In this document: positions 23,734 to 37,161 of the stretch, piece after piece
Numbering within the stretch: the first letter of the stretch is position 1
Layout of the letters: the number at the start of each line of letters is the position of its first letter
NCBI RefSeq assembly: GCF_900496995.4
Contig: NC_044009.1
Span: 40,075,505-40,139,504 of the forward strand
Source of the DNA: Aquila chrysaetos chrysaetos
Taxonomy: Eukaryota > Chordata > Aves > Accipitriformes > Accipitridae
Length of the DNA: 64,000 nt
Direction: 5' to 3'
Made by a program: the position numbers and the translations under genes
Notes under the pieces: model-generated
The model's input: the letters and a program-made list of their open reading frames with translations, nothing else
Told to the model about the DNA's origin: nothing
Databases searched by the model: none

Positions 23734-26700
23734 GTAATGAAAAAGTCTTCTATCCCCTGTGAAATGTGGGGTTTTACTGTAGATAATTCATTCAAATGAA
23801 ACTAATGAAATCTTTCCAGAGGAACATGTCTTCTCTGGGATGCTCTGCTGCACAGCAGAAGCCACCGTGGGTCCAGCCCCCCGGTGATGAGCACCCTGGG
23901 GTCACAGTCCCTCAGCCCTGCCGTGGGGTGCCAGGGACCCCCGGCGGGGGACCGCCTGCTCCTCCCCAGGCTCTGCAAGGGCTGGTCAGCTGCACAGCTT
24001 AATTCCTGCAGTAGCAGCGGAAAAACTTCCAGTGTTACAAATGCAATTCAGATGAGTAGGAGATGCTGTAACATCACAGCGCTGTGGCTTATATTCAACA
24101 CTGGGAGCTTTAAATATCCAGCCTCTGGAAGTTAAATCCTTTTTTTTCTTTAAATGTCCCATATATTTAGTGATTATATTCTCTTCGAGCAAGTGGATCA
24201 CCTGGAAGTTGTCTAGCACTGTGTTAAGCAGTTTGATTCTGTTATGAAAATTCATTGAAAACCGCCTGAAACATCCCACCAAATTTTTTTCAGCTTGAAA
24301 AGCAGAATCCCTGGCTAAAATCAGTATATTGCTCCCCTCCATACTGACCTGTGGAGTCTTATTAGAGCCCCTTTTACCGTACCTTCTTTAAAAGCAAGGT
24401 CTGTTGATTGCAATGGTGTTAAAAGAGCATCAGTTCCAACACCAAGATAGCTCCTTTTCAGAGCAATCCTCAGCAATGCCTCTTTGTGCAGTGGACAATG
24501 CAATAAGTCAGACAGGACTTTCTGAGCCACCTCTATAAGGAACTGTAAGGGCTGCTGAAGTACACTTGTGTTAAGTTGAATTGATTGAAATTTAATGGCT
24601 GTTAGTAGCTATGAATGGTAATGATTTTCTAGAGTATCTTCACCATGCTTGACATTAATAACTGGAGAGTGTGTATGTGTGATGCTAGTGTGTTATTCAT
24701 TTTAAAGATGCTTTCTCCCAGCCCTCTTTCCCATAATTTAGTTGTTTTGATGCTTCAGAAAAAAAACCTTGGGCTTCGAAGAGCACGTACATCTTGTCAA
24801 CATAATTTTGTGCTCGTGATTTTTATTTTTTCCAATTCCAACATAAATCAGACTACAATATAGTGAGAGTGATGAATTTGTTTTACATGCCATCATGAAT
24901 TAATGTTATGCAAATAGAAGCTTTACAGGTGCCATGATTTACTTAATAATTTCAAGTTCTAATATTTAAGCTCATTCATTATGTTTGAGTAAGAAAAAAA
25001 AAAAGCCACAACATGTTCATATTTTTAAATGTGAAATGTGAGATTTGTGTGCATTTGCTGTGTGTAGTTGCTGTGTAAGCACATTTGATGGCTAAGAAAG
25101 AATCAATCAGTGTTTGCATTCGGCATCTTATTCCTGTAGATGTTACAGAGACATTTCAAAGAGAATAATCAAATATTTGTGTGTAAGGAGAGGAAGATGC
25201 TGGTAAAACATCCTTCAAGAATATAAAGAAGCAGAAAACTGCCAAAGTAAAGTTTTTTGGCCTTTAAAAATTGAGCAGAGCAACGTGGTTTTGCTATGCA
25301 AAGTGGCCTTTATTTCATCCTGAACAGCTCGCTGCGGGCTGCTCCCAGACCTGCCGTCTTCGCCGTATGGTGAGGAAGAGCAGAGGAACTGGTGAGAGCT
25401 ATAGGCGTCCTGGGTCAAAGGTGAATGCGAATGTGATCGCAGGGTTTTCAGGCTTTGATATCATTTTTAGTGTGCTTCCCAAAGGCTAAGGACAAGGGGG
25501 AGAAAGTTTGACACATAAATACATCTTGAATCTCTGAAGATAAGAATAGATTTTGACTTTATTTCTCAAAAAATTGAGGTCACTGTGGTCTGATGACAGG
25601 CTGAAAGCCCATCACTCAATTTTTTTCCTTTTCTTACTTTTTCTTTTTTTTTTTTTCCAAATGAACAGACAGAAGCTTATTTTTGATACATTGTACACAT
25701 TGAGTTAGTGACAGCATATTCAGGTTTTGAAGTTTGTAGCCCCAGGGTCAAGGTTTAGCATCAACGTCGGGGCCTCCCTGCCCAGGTAGTACGAATTTTA
25801 GTGATTATGCCACAAAAGAACCAAACCTCTTAAATTTGGTAACATAGATGAATTAAAAGTGAAGCTTTACAAAATGTGTTTGCTCCATGTAACAGGACCA
25901 TGTGTTTCCATGATTGCTACAGCCATTAGTCATGGGAGTAGGCTCAAGAATTGCTCCTTGACCTCTTCAAGCCCAGGGGACTGTTGGCCAGGGAGCAGAG
26001 TCGTACTTGGCTTTTAGTAATTTTGACAACTTCTCCTTTTGCTTTGCGTGTTCTTGAAGAACTCAGAGAAGAAATTCATCCTGATATGCTATTCAAGCCA
26101 AGGATTTAGCTGGGTGTTAAAGGGCCATTTGGGAAGTGGTGCACAGTGTATGTTCCGTGATCAAGTTAATTATGTTGCTTTGGCAACCACAGGTTTGGTA
26201 TTTCCTGACTAGGGCTCGTTGATGGAGTCATATTCCAATATCTGGCGTCATCAACGCTAAAATCTCTTGCAAAATCAGGTCAGTTTTGTCAAGAAGTGGC
26301 AGAAAAAAAGAGATGAGAGATTTTTCTGAGTGTTAAAAATTCATTTTTTTTTACAGGTTTTGTGTTGAAATAAGTGTCTATTTAGAATTTAAAAATATAA
26401 TTCCATTGTAGGAAATACAGTAGCAATAAAATTGATTTTCCAGTAGGCTCCAAGTGATTGTTTTAAAATTCCTTTTGTGGAGGATTTCAGCGTTTTGGGG
26501 TTTTGTTCCAATTCACAATAAGTCAGATATGGAAGTCTCAAATTCCTTTGTAAACTGCAGTAACTGTGTTCCTAACTTTTTTGATCTTCCCTTCTCAGAA
26601 CTGTAAGGGAATACAGACCTGAGCATAGTACATGTTTTACCAAACCATGTCCATGGCTAATTTTTTGCCTTTGATTTATTGTGAGTGTTGTTGAGGTCTT

Positions 26701-26876
26701 TCCCCCAATTTTTCTAAAGAAAAGGGAATGAAGGGGAAAACATTGTGCATGTTGGGGTTGCATTGTCTCGGCAAAGCCTGCACCTAACAACCGACGCTGC
26801 TGCAGCACTCTTTATCTCTATTTTCTATTCAAAAAAATATTCCTACTTCTGCATTTTACTCCAAGATCTCTGGCAG

Positions 26877-26936
26877 GGCTTGCTAAAATTTAAACTATGC
26901 GTTGGACTTTTTCTGAGAAACTCACTGGTGCTGGAG
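26877..26936 (+). other. weak candidate 60-nt exon
   Basis: Twenty open codons (GLLKFKLCVGLFLRNSLVLE) lie between CTCTGGCAG and a strong donor, GGAG|GTGAGT. The length keeps frame, but the acceptor is mediocre, the residues match nothing I know, and one 20-codon frame is easily open by chance. Confidence 0.15.
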
Positions 26937-29900
26937 GTGAGTTCATCCCTCTGGGACAAAGCCCATGGCGGGAGGTGGGCGGTGAAAGGCAGGTCTGGAT
27001 CTGCGTTGAGGGGACGGGGTTGAAACGGGGCAGCACCGGCAGCCGCTGGAGGTTGCACCATTCTCCCAGGAGCGTGCAAGGTGAGGGATCCTCCTCCTTT
27101 GCTTTCCAGAGGGCATTTCCAGCGGTGCAGATGGCAGGGGGATCTTTGCCAAGGCATTCGTTTCCTTTAATCTCTTCTCAGGGTAGAGATACCCGAGAGC
27201 CAGACGCCATCCAAGCCGCTGAAGGTGGGAGATGGGCAGGGCTTTCCTGGGGCGGGGGAAACTCACTGACAGTGAGCCGGAGTCACTTTCTGCTGTCCGT
27301 TCTGGGCTGGCCCATTTCAGGTCACCTTGGGTACCTCCACACCTGCCGAGGGTTTGCCGGAGAGGCACTGTCTCGGATCAGGCTGGCAATTTTTGGCACC
27401 CGTCTGTCTTGGGTGCAGTCAGATGATGATGTGCTCCAGCCGTCAGGCTGAAGGAAGGGGGCACAAAATAACTTGGGACCCCTAGCCCTGGCCATTTTGG
27501 TGTCTTCCTCCTTTACTGTTGAAGACGCAACTTTGGAGCCTAAAGGGACCTCCTGGCTTCACCCCAGTCCCTCCTCCTGTTGCTACATGTGGAATAAGCA
27601 GCATGTTCATGGGGTTTACCAGGAGCAGATCTTCTCAGTGCAGCGTAGGACCCTCCGATGGAGGTGAAGGCGGCAACCACTCGGGATGGCCTCTTCAAAG
27701 TGGCTTTTCCCTCCTTTCCTCGGCCACTCTCTTCTCCTGGCATGACGTGGCTGAGGGGCTGCCACCCTGGGGCTGGCTGGGTGTTAGCCCTCCTGTAAGG
27801 AAGAGGAAGCAGTTGGGTTTTTGTTGGGTTTTTTTGCCCTCTTGCTACGTGTTGTTAGTTGCTAGGATGAAGTCTGTGCTTCTTGCGCGCCAAACAGCAT
27901 GCCTTCTGGGTGTAGTAAATCACGCATCCCCACGAAGCTGCCGTGTAGGCTGGATGGGGAGCCGTTGGTGCAGCAGTTCAAACAAAGTGCAGTGCTGCAG
28001 GTGCTCTTTTGCTGGCTGATTGCTTCAAATGTCACACCTCTCCTTGACTTAATGTCTATGCTATTTCAACATCTCATGTGAGCTAATGGAGTTCAGGCAT
28101 CACCCATTTCTCCCTCTCTCCCTGGAGGTTACAGATTTCTGGACACCCTTGAGATGGAGTTTTAAGGTTATCGGTGGCATTTTTAGGTCACAAAACTGCA
28201 GCACCCTGTCTTCTCGCCAGCTAATCAAATGACTAATTAGTTCTTATACTGCTGCCGTTATCTTTTTCTCTAACTTTGGTTCAGCTCTGCAGGATGAGGC
28301 TTGCTAGGAGACGACATCTGAGAATAATTTGATTGGAAAGTTAGAGGCAGATATGGTCAAGAGACTCCATATGAGCAAACCTTGGTGCCTGCGTTCGTCT
28401 GCGTACCTCAATTCATCCATGTATATTAAGGCATCTGTCAAAGCACAGTGTTTAAAACAGCCTTCCTATAAGCCTTCTTATGATTATGGCAGTGAAGATA
28501 CCAAATACACAGCACTTTTAATTCCATTGTAATTTGGGTTAATTCCACAAGGTCGTTTTTTTTTTCTTCTTCTTCTTTTTTAACAAAGGCAGCTGTGTAC
28601 ATATATTTTAGTTTATTTTAGTGTACGTGCATTTTGCATCAGGGCACTGTGTTGTGCACCCTCTAAAATGCTCATAAATAGGGACCTGGGCAGTGCAAAC
28701 CTTTGTGTGTATCACAGCCATGTTAATCCACTTTATTTCCCACTTTTCTCAGGTGTTGATGGCATCTGGTTGCGACAGATGCTTTCTGATAAAGCCTTCA
28801 GATCAACATGCCTTTGGAGACATCAGTGCTCTGTGTTGGTACTTGCAGACTGCTGTATCCAAATACTCTTCTTTAATTGTCTTATTAAGTAGAGAATTAA
28901 GCTCTGTGCTTTGACTGTTTTGGTGCCAGTGATTCTTATTGCAGGCTTTGGCACGGTACCGCGTTGTGTTTTAAAGAGACAGCATCACTTTAATGATGTG
29001 GGAATTGAGTTGGAGGATAAAAATCCGCTGAGAAAATGGCTGACTGAGAGTACGGTACGTAAAATCTGATTTTATGTTCTTCCCTTCAGACTATTAGGTG
29101 GGGGGCTTAGTTCAAATGCCTGCGATGATTTAAGAAATAAAAAGCAGAAATTCTTACTGCTGCCAGACCACAGGCTCCTCAGCGCCAGACTTGCAGACGA
29201 ATGTCACATGTTGCTGTATGTTTTGAAAGCATACCATGTGTTATTCTTTAGCTGTCTCAGTCCTCCCCCCAGCTATATCATCTTCTCCCTAGCCAATCTC
29301 ACAGAAAAACTTTTAATGAAATGAACTTCCCTCTTCCTCCCCTCCTGCACAGACCCTGGGATATGTTCCCCCGTACCTGTCACTCCACACGAAGGTCTCT
29401 GTCTGCGAACTTGCAGAAGTGATTTTAACTTGACTTCATGTAAGTCTGCCTCTCGTGCTTTAAATCAGGCACTTCTGACACTGATACTGCAGCTTATGTT
29501 GTGTGTTAGGATCAAGAGCTCACAAATGACTAAACATATGGTTAAAACTTTTTTTTTTCATGGACTATAATATGTTTCAGTTTAACTCGGCTGTGGGTCT
29601 AGATAACGAACGTTTGCCATTAGAATCATTGTGTTTCCAGAAACAATTTTTCACTCCTTCTTTTCTACTGTCTTGGATTAGTGTTTCCTCCAGCTAATGA
29701 CAGGACCGGACATGCAAACTAGATTAGAGCATAGTGTGAATAGTATAAGCTGAAAATGCTGGCATCTCGCTTTATTGCCTACAAGGTTAAGCGGTTTACT
29801 GTGAGGTCGCAAGAAGTAAACTGAAAGCAAACAAGCAAATTAATCCAGATCTCTTGGGTCCCTCCCATGGCGAGAGCAGCTCCCCGGGGATTTGCCTCTC

Positions 29901-31989
29901 AAATGTTCTTTGAACCCCCCCCCCCCCCGCCTTGCCCGTCCTCCCAACCCACAGCGATGCAGAGCTTTCCCACCGACGGCCAAATTACGTACAGATGGGA
30001 GGTCAGAGCCCGGCCACCCATCGCATACCTGGGTGTCACTCGGGCAGCGTGGCCATGGGATGCCGCTCCTCCTCCTGACCTGTGGTGCCAGGATGAACGT
30101 GGCAGCAGAAGAGGTGGCAACGGCAGCCCGGCGCTGCGGCTGCCACGGGTGGTAAGGGCTGCTTCACATTAGAGCCGCTCCCTGGGGCGGCCTTCCGCAG
30201 GAGGTCTGCTCCTGATTTCAGTAGGGGCAAGAGGCAGCCAGCGCTTTCGCTCGACATCTCTATTAAAGTTCTCTGCACCAAAAAACCCCACGGCTTGGGA
30301 AAGCCTGCTGCTTGGGTTTCTGCAGAAAAGAGTGTTCGAGCTGGTCCCGTGGTAGGACTTCAGATCACATCTCTGATAAGCGAGAAACTGTTGGGGAGTT
30401 ATGGTAGAATAAAGGATAGATGGTGAGGTCTAGGAAGACCCGAGCAGCTGGTATGAGGGATCATACCTACGTGTGCTAGCTGTAGGTACATTTACATTCT
30501 AGACCTCTGCTGAAAATTCATCATATATTTTCCTTTTTTTTGTTTTTTTTTTTTTTTGAACACTGCCGTGAATGGGATTTGTGCAAGCGCCTGCATCCAG
30601 CTGTACCTTGTAATTGTAGGTGGTCCTCCCACCTTAGGGTGCTGGGTGTGCCAACTGATGTCCCAGTTTGCAACCATACTGGCCGTACTGGGGACTGGAT
30701 GGATCTGCATACTTATTCTACTCAAAAGCTTAGATTTGAATCCATGTTGAAAGGCTGGATCCCAGCCTGTGTCTTGGGTGTCAGGCTTGGAGTTTTCTCT
30801 CCAGTAGAAATGAATGATTTATTGGTTTTCTATGAAAACCAGACAATAACAGAAAGTTTGTGTTTCACATTTAGGTGTAATTATGAGTGCAATGCTTGAA
30901 TGATGAGGTGTACAGTGATCAGAAAAAAAGCTGGCACCAGCCCATGTGAGTGCAGGGTTTCCACCAGGCCGTGTCTCTGACAGATCAGTCCAACAAGTCC
31001 CACTGTGACTGGGACCTCCTTCCTCACCAGTTTCTCGTGTTTACTGGGGACTGCAGTGCTCAAACTGGGCTCAGCAACCAGCTGTGTTCTAGAGGCAGAA
31101 ATACTGCTGGGATATGGCAAGTGCCCATGCTGGGCCCACCACCCTAAGGGAGAACAAGTGCTGTGTCCTGCCCAGCTGAAATACAAAGCTTGTGTCTATG
31201 GGGAGGAAAAGAAAGATCCTCATCTCCCACCAGGGATATCACAGGGGAGATTGCTGGAGAACAGGGGGCAGACTGGGATACAGTGGGGTGGGGGATTACA
31301 TGGTATCAAGGTAAAAAGGCAACAGAAAACCATGAGGAAGCAGGAGGAATGATGCTTCTACTCACAAAAAAACTTGTTAATTTTTAAGTGTGGGTTTTTT
31401 TTTTTTTTTTTTCCCCAGTTCAGGACTGAGTTGTGTTGATTGTAGCAAGGTTCTAAAACTGCTTGATCTTAGGCTAGTGCTGCTCACTGAGACCAGGTAT
31501 GGGGGAATTTGGGCCATATTTGGAGCTAGGCCAGTTTTTATCCTAGTGGATAAAAGATGTATCTAAGGAAGTGTTTTAGCCTCTGTCAGGGTACAGCTTT
31601 CCAAATGTGCAGTCAGGTGGCACTGGTTGCCTTTATCAGTAAATTGAAGGAATCTCAAGAAAAGATTCCTGTCTGCTGCCATCCAAATGCAGCCTTCCTC
31701 CCTCAGGAGAGCTTGTGGAGGGAGGTGGAGGGTACCATTCCCAGGCAGCCAGAGTCCTCACAGATATGGTTTTGAGATGAGGAATTGGAGCAGAAAACTC
31801 TGCTGCTCATATGGACTGGTCGCCTACATCTGGCAGCAGAGTTGGATGAGCAGTCAGTGCAGCTGCTGTTAATGCTAACCCACCTTTAGCATCTCATAGG
31901 ATGGTTTTGAGCTCTCTGGAGTCATTTAACAGTGCTGGCTCTGTCTCATCTTCTGCAGAAATCCCAGAGGTGCAGTTTCACCTATTCTA

Positions 31990-33955
31990 TTCTATGATAG
32001 AATCATAGAATGGTTTGGGTTGGAAAGGACCTTAAAGATCATCTACTTCCAACCCTGCTGCCATGGGCAGGGACACTTTCCACTAGACCAGATTGCTCAA
32101 AGCCCCATCCAACCTGGCCTTGAACACTTCCAGGGATGGGGCATCCACAATCCCTGTGAGCAACATCTTCCGGTGGCTCAGCACCCTCACAGTGAAGAAT
32201 TTCTTCCTTACATCTAATCTAAATCTACCCTCTTTCAGTTTAAAGCCACTACCCCTTGTCCTATCACTACATGCCCTTGTAAAAAGTCCCTCTCCAGCTT
32301 TCTTGTAGGCCCCCTTTAGGTACTGGAAGGCTGCTATAAGGTCTCCCTGGATCCTTCTCTTCTCCAGGCTGAACAACCCCAGCTCTCTCAGCCTGTCTGA
32401 GCTGAGAGGTGCTCCAGCCCCCGATCATCTTCGGGGCCCTCCTCTGGACTCGCTCCAACATGTCCATGTCCTTCTTATGTTGGGGGCCCCAGAGCTGAAT
32501 GCAGTACTCCAGGTGGGGTCTCATGAGAGTGGAGTAGAGGGGGAGAATCACCTCCCTCGACCTGCTATCCCCGCTTCTTTTGATGAAGCCCAGGATATGG
32601 TTGGCTTTCTGGGCTGCAAATGCACATTGCCAGGTCTTGTTGAGCTTTTTGTCAGCAACAGCCCCAAGTCCTTCTCCTTAGGGCTGCTCTCAATCCATTC
32701 TCCACCCAGTCTGTATCGATACTGGGGGTTGCCCTGACCAATGTGCAGGACCTTGCGCTTGGCCTTGTTGAACTTCATGAAGTCTGCACAGGCCCACCTC
32801 TCAAGCCTGTCAAGGTCCCTCTGGCTGGCATCCCTTCCCTCCAGCATGTTGACTGCACCACACAGCTTGGTGTCATCGGCAGACTTGCTGAGGGTGCACT
32901 CAATCCCACTGTACATGTCACCGACAAAGTTGTTAAACAGTGCTCGTACCAATACCGACCCCTGAGGAATGCCACTAATCACTGGTCTCCACTCGGACAT
33001 CGAGCCGTTAACAGCAACTCTTTGAGCGTGACCATAGAGCCGATTCCTTATCCACTGAGTGGTCCGTCCATCAAATCCATGTCTCTCCAATTTAGAGATG
33101 AGGATGTCATGCGGGACAGTGTCAAATGCTTTGCACAAATCCAGGTAGATGACGTCCGTTGCTCTTCTTTTATCCACCAATGCTGGAACCCTGTCATAGA
33201 AGGCCACCAAATTTGTCAGGCATGATTTACCCTTAGTGAATCCATGTTGGCTATCACCAATCACTTCCTTATTTTCCATGTGCCCTAGCATAGTTTCCAG
33301 GAAGATCTGCTCCATGATCTTGCTGGGCACAGAGGTGAGACTGACTGGCCTGTAGTTCGCTGGGTTTTCCTTTTTTCCCTTTTTAAAAATGGGGGTTATG
33401 TTTCCCCTTTTCCAGTCAGCGGGAACTTCCCCGGACTGCCATGACTTCTCAAATATGATGAATAGTTGCTTAGACACTTCATCCACCAGTTCCCTCAGGA
33501 CCCATGGATGCATCTCATCACGTCCCGTGGACTTGTGCACCTTCAGGTACCTTAGATGGTCTCGAACCTGATCTTCTCCTACAGTGGGCAGTTCTTCATT
33601 CTCCCAGTCCCTGCCTTTGCCTTCTGCGACTTGGGCAGTGTGGCTGGAGCACTTGCTGGCGAAAACTGAGGCAAAAAAGTCATTGAGTACCTCAGCCTTC
33701 TCCATGTCCCTGGTAACCAGGTCTCCTGTTTCCTTCTGGAGAGGGCCCACATTTTCCCTGGTCTTCCTTTTATCACCGACATACCTATAGAAGCTTTTCT
33801 TGTTGCCCTTGACATCCTTGGCCAGATTTAATTCTATCAGGGCTTTGGCTTTCCTAGCCTGATCCCTGGCTGCTCAGACAATTTCTCTGTATTCCTCCCA
33901 GGCTACCTGTCCTAGCTTCCACCCTCTGTAGGCTTATTTTTTGTGGTCTGCTCCC
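31990..33955 (-). mobile_element. CR1 LINE, 5'-truncated, about 2 kb
   Basis: The minus-strand 3' end, at the left, carries the CR1 terminal octamer type (ATAGAATCATAGAAT on the plus strand). It is followed by the conserved GGTTTGGGTTGGAAAGGACC region in antisense. Reading right to left, the element encodes the last part of the endonuclease-reverse transcriptase ORF2: a linker region, the full RT core, then the C-terminal segment ending FKARLDGALSNLV. The right edge near 33955 is inside ORF2, so the copy is 5'-truncated as usual for CR1. Frame damage is light: one stop and at least two frameshifts. This points to a relatively young copy compared with the relics at 38.2 and 60 kb. Confidence 0.95.
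32267..33909 (-). pseudogene. CR1 ORF2 reverse transcriptase, decayed
   Basis: The main frame (33750 down to 32548, 400 codons) contains the RT blocks in order. These are NYRPVSLTS at residues 132-140, the catalytic aspartate block [12 protein letters not shown] at 205-216, GIPQGSV at 260-266, and the YADD-box equivalent at 290-293. The last reads SADD instead of the usual FADD (codon TCT at 32883-32881), so a core residue is changed. The same frame extends upstream to a TGA at 33876-33874 in IV*AARD, which looks like CGA-to-TGA decay of an arginine codon. Near 32.66 kb a frameshift moves the homology into the frame holding ILPLYSTLMRPHLEYC. Near 32.42 kb a second shift leads to the FSLEKRRIQGDLIAAF segment, which continues to 32083. 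The copy is not functional. Confidence 0.92.
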
Positions 33956-36900
33956 TGAAAAGACTCTAAGGTGCAGTGCTGCAGATTGCTCTTTCCTCCC
34001 TGCTACTCTGGGCTGCTGTGGGTAAGGGTGTTGTGTAGGGCCATTTGGAGCACGTTTGTAACACCAAAGGCCCTGAATCAGTATCTAACGTATCTTTCTA
34101 GAGGCAGGAGGATGGGTGACCAAGTGTTTTCACAAGATAGGCAAATGCAAGAGGGTAGCTTGACTTAGTCCCTTGGAAATACTGGTAAATGTTGCAGCTC
34201 TGGTACCCTCATCAAGGGAGTATGGCTGCTCTTTATAACACAGTTTCATAACAAAGAGCTAACGAGTGATGACTGCTTTGTGAGATCAAGTGTGACCAAG
34301 AGGGCTTTCTTCCAGCCTCATGTGTTATTGTCACACCTGTGACCTGTTTGTACTAATGTACTAGACATGGAGCTATGCCTTGAAACCATCCAGAGCTTGT
34401 GCTAGAGTAGAATGGCCGCTTACCCAGCAGCTCGCCAGGGACAACAAGTGATACACATGTTCTGCAGCATGCCTTGTCTGTGTACAAGTATGCAGGGGCA
34501 GTTCAAGACAACTGCTGTAAACTAGAAATGTACACCAGTTTTGGGACTTGCATTGCTGTGACAGACCTTTCCTTTGTAACGTTGTCATGGTGGCACATGA
34601 GAAGCTGCCTGACCCTGATGGCCTTGATTTATGAACGAGCTGTTTGTAAGTTTGGTTATTTCCCTTGGGGCTTCTCAGAAAGCAATGCTTTCCCTGCCCT
34701 TTCCTTATCTGAGAGAGCCTTTCCTGTGGTCTGCAAAGATCATCTTTTCTTTCAGGGCATTTGTGGGACACGTGTGCTATGGCACTGGTTGGTAGCGATG
34801 CCTGTGTGGATTATCCCAGGCAGAAGAACTATTGCATTATTATGTGGGAAGTTCAGAGACCTTTCACAAGCTATTTTTTTTAAGGGAGATCTTTGCCTTA
34901 AATTCATTGATTTTCAGTGGAAGAGCCAGTGCCCTATAGAGGAGAAGCCTGGAATGTGAAATTATCAGCCCTCTGCTCTGCTAGACCTGCAGGCTAGTGC
35001 AAAACCACATTTAGCTCACAGCCAGCCATGTGCTGCCTCTTGGCTCACGTGTAGTTAAGGGACATGAAGGACTCCCAAAGAGATAGGCTCCCCTGCTGGC
35101 AGCTGGGACAAATACCATTGGGGAAAGAAGGGACGCAAGACACCAAACCTGTAGGAAACCAGTCTTCATTTGTTCTGCAACCCGTCGGACAACTTGCGTT
35201 CTTTTATTAACTTTTTATTACAGCAAAAGTGACTAGAATAAAAATAGTCCAGGTGCCAAGGGGATAAACAGTGAATTAAAAGGATTAAGGTCTGAACTTT
35301 TTATTGCTTTTAGAAAGATGTTATTAGATTTACTAGCTTAAGTTAAATTTACATGACTGAATTACTTCTTAACTTAGTAATGAGTTTTGTGAGGAAAAAA
35401 ACATCTGTTTAGGTGTTTTAGAAGGACTTAATCCAGAATACATTGTAATTCTGTAGGCCATTATGGAAGAGTAGAGCAGCTATCCTTTCTGTCATAAGCT
35501 AAACGGATGCTGACTGGGCATTTGAGGCATCTCTGGAAGTCAGCGTGACCTGCACGTTGTGTAGGAATTGATAGCAACTCTAGCGCGTAAGATAGCGAGG
35601 GAACTATTCCCAGTGTTATGTTAGTCTTATTGCCAACTGCGATATTTTGGATTATTTCAGTTTTCATAAACTCTTGAGACACTTTAAGATAACTTGGGTT
35701 TTTTGACCATATAAAAAAAGCCTTTGTTTTCTGAAGATAGATCATGGCAAACTGATGACTGGCAGTGCCAATTCTATTTGAGGTCACCTGCAATAAACTT
35801 CTCTCCCGATACCCGTCGACATAGTCAAGTCCAGCCAAGGTTCAAGCTCCTGCCCTTTATAAGGGTTCAGGGTTGCTGGAGGGGTGTGTGTTGGCTTCCT
35901 CTGAATCCACAGTGCTTGTGTGTGGCTCTTCCCCCCCATCCCCAGCTCCTCACGCAGCACACTTGCATGTTGGACAGAGTCCAAATTTCCTCCCTCCTGG
36001 GGATTCCTTTGCTGTTAATTTAAGTGATGGCAAATGCAAACTTCTTGCCAGAGCTTGCTGTGTGTTTTTGGATGCTTTTTTTAGCTGTTCCCTGAGGGGT
36101 CAGCTTTTGTCCTTCCCCACCATACTTTCTGCTGTAGGGAGAGAGGCCTTGAGCTGGAGCTGATCAGTCCCACCTGGCTTTGAGTGCGTCCCTGACACGG
36201 CTTCAGTACCTAAGTGTCTGTCACAGTTTTCAAAGACTTTTGCTTTGTTGTTGTCTGGACAAAGCTGGGCTTATAAAAACATGAGTGTATATGTAATCTT
36301 TATCGTAATAGCAGAATGAATCATTCATGCCTATAATAGAGTGTGTCTAAGTTCCTATTAGATGGTTGTCTGCATCACTGTGACTTGATGATTTTAGATG
36401 CTGAATGGAAGTTAAAATTAGGGGAAAAAATTACTATTTTTAATAGGTATGCAAAAGAGCTTTTCTCTTCAAAAGTCATGTGGTGAAGACATGGTGTTAA
36501 TATGAGACAGAGCGGATGTGTTGAAGATAAGTGAGTGCCCATCTGTTATAAGTCCGAACCGACGATTTACAGGAAATCTTCTCAAACTGGGGATGTGCAG
36601 ATAGATCAGACCACGGTCTGGAAAAGTGCTCAGCGGCCGCGGCCTCCTTCCAGGTAGAGCAGCAGTAGCCAGGAGTGTGTGCTAGCTGGGAAAGCTGGAG
36701 GGCAGCTCTTCTGTTTGAAGTCATCGGTGCCTTTGGTCACCTCCTTCCGAGGGGTCTGCCCTTGTCACCGGAGGGGGCTTCAGCACCTGCCCCGGTGCCG
36801 AGCTCTGCTGCCCAGGGTTATTCTCCAGGGCCTTTGTCCTGCTGTGAGGCTTGTGCTTGCACAGCCGACAGCCGGTTCAGTTGTGGTTTTACCCCCCGTC

Positions 36901-37156
36901 AGCTACTTTCAGCAGTTCTCCTCTTATTTGTCCAGACAATTCTGTTGGAGGAACTGTGCAGCAGGACGTGTTCACAGGACGGGGAAGAACAGTGCTGGCT
37001 TTATGAAGACGCAGGTGTTGGAGGAATGTCATCTGTTTATGTTTTGTTTTGCACTGGACTTCTGTGGGGCACTGCATTTTCTGCGACCATCCAGGCTGTT
37101 TTTAAAAGCAAAGTACTTGGCTTAGCACAGGGGTATGTAACCCCAGGCAGTGCATA
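33956..37156. other. no recognisable feature
   Basis: The 161-codon plus-strand frame at 34474-34959 and the 160-codon frame at 36675-37157 have no domain or splice context. No repeat was recognised until the LTR. Confidence 0.4.
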
Positions 37157-37161
37157 GGTGG

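Larger units (their letters stand above)
20109..31980. other. exon-poor stretch, probable intron or gene desert
   Basis: About 12 kb with no protein I can support. Open frames of 160-185 codons at 26897-27451 and 27519-28019 lie in a locally GC-richer part and show no domain. Short homopolymers occur at 25650 (T), 28559 (T), 29915-29928 (C14), 30541-30557 (T) and 31395-31412 (T18). Confidence 0.4.

Noticed and set aside
26897..28019. Two plus-strand frames of 184 and 166 codons
   Set aside because: They lie in locally GC-richer sequence, where stops are rarer. Overlapping minus-strand frames are also open, and no domain is visible.
28945..29054. Exon-like block between TTATTGCAG and ACG|GTACGT, open in one frame for about 36 codons
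   Set aside because: The donor is non-consensus and a 36-codon frame in one of three phases is not unusual. No homology was recognised.
34474..34959. 161-codon plus-strand open frame
   Set aside because: Residues show no known family, signal or repeat, and there is no promoter or poly(A) context that fits.
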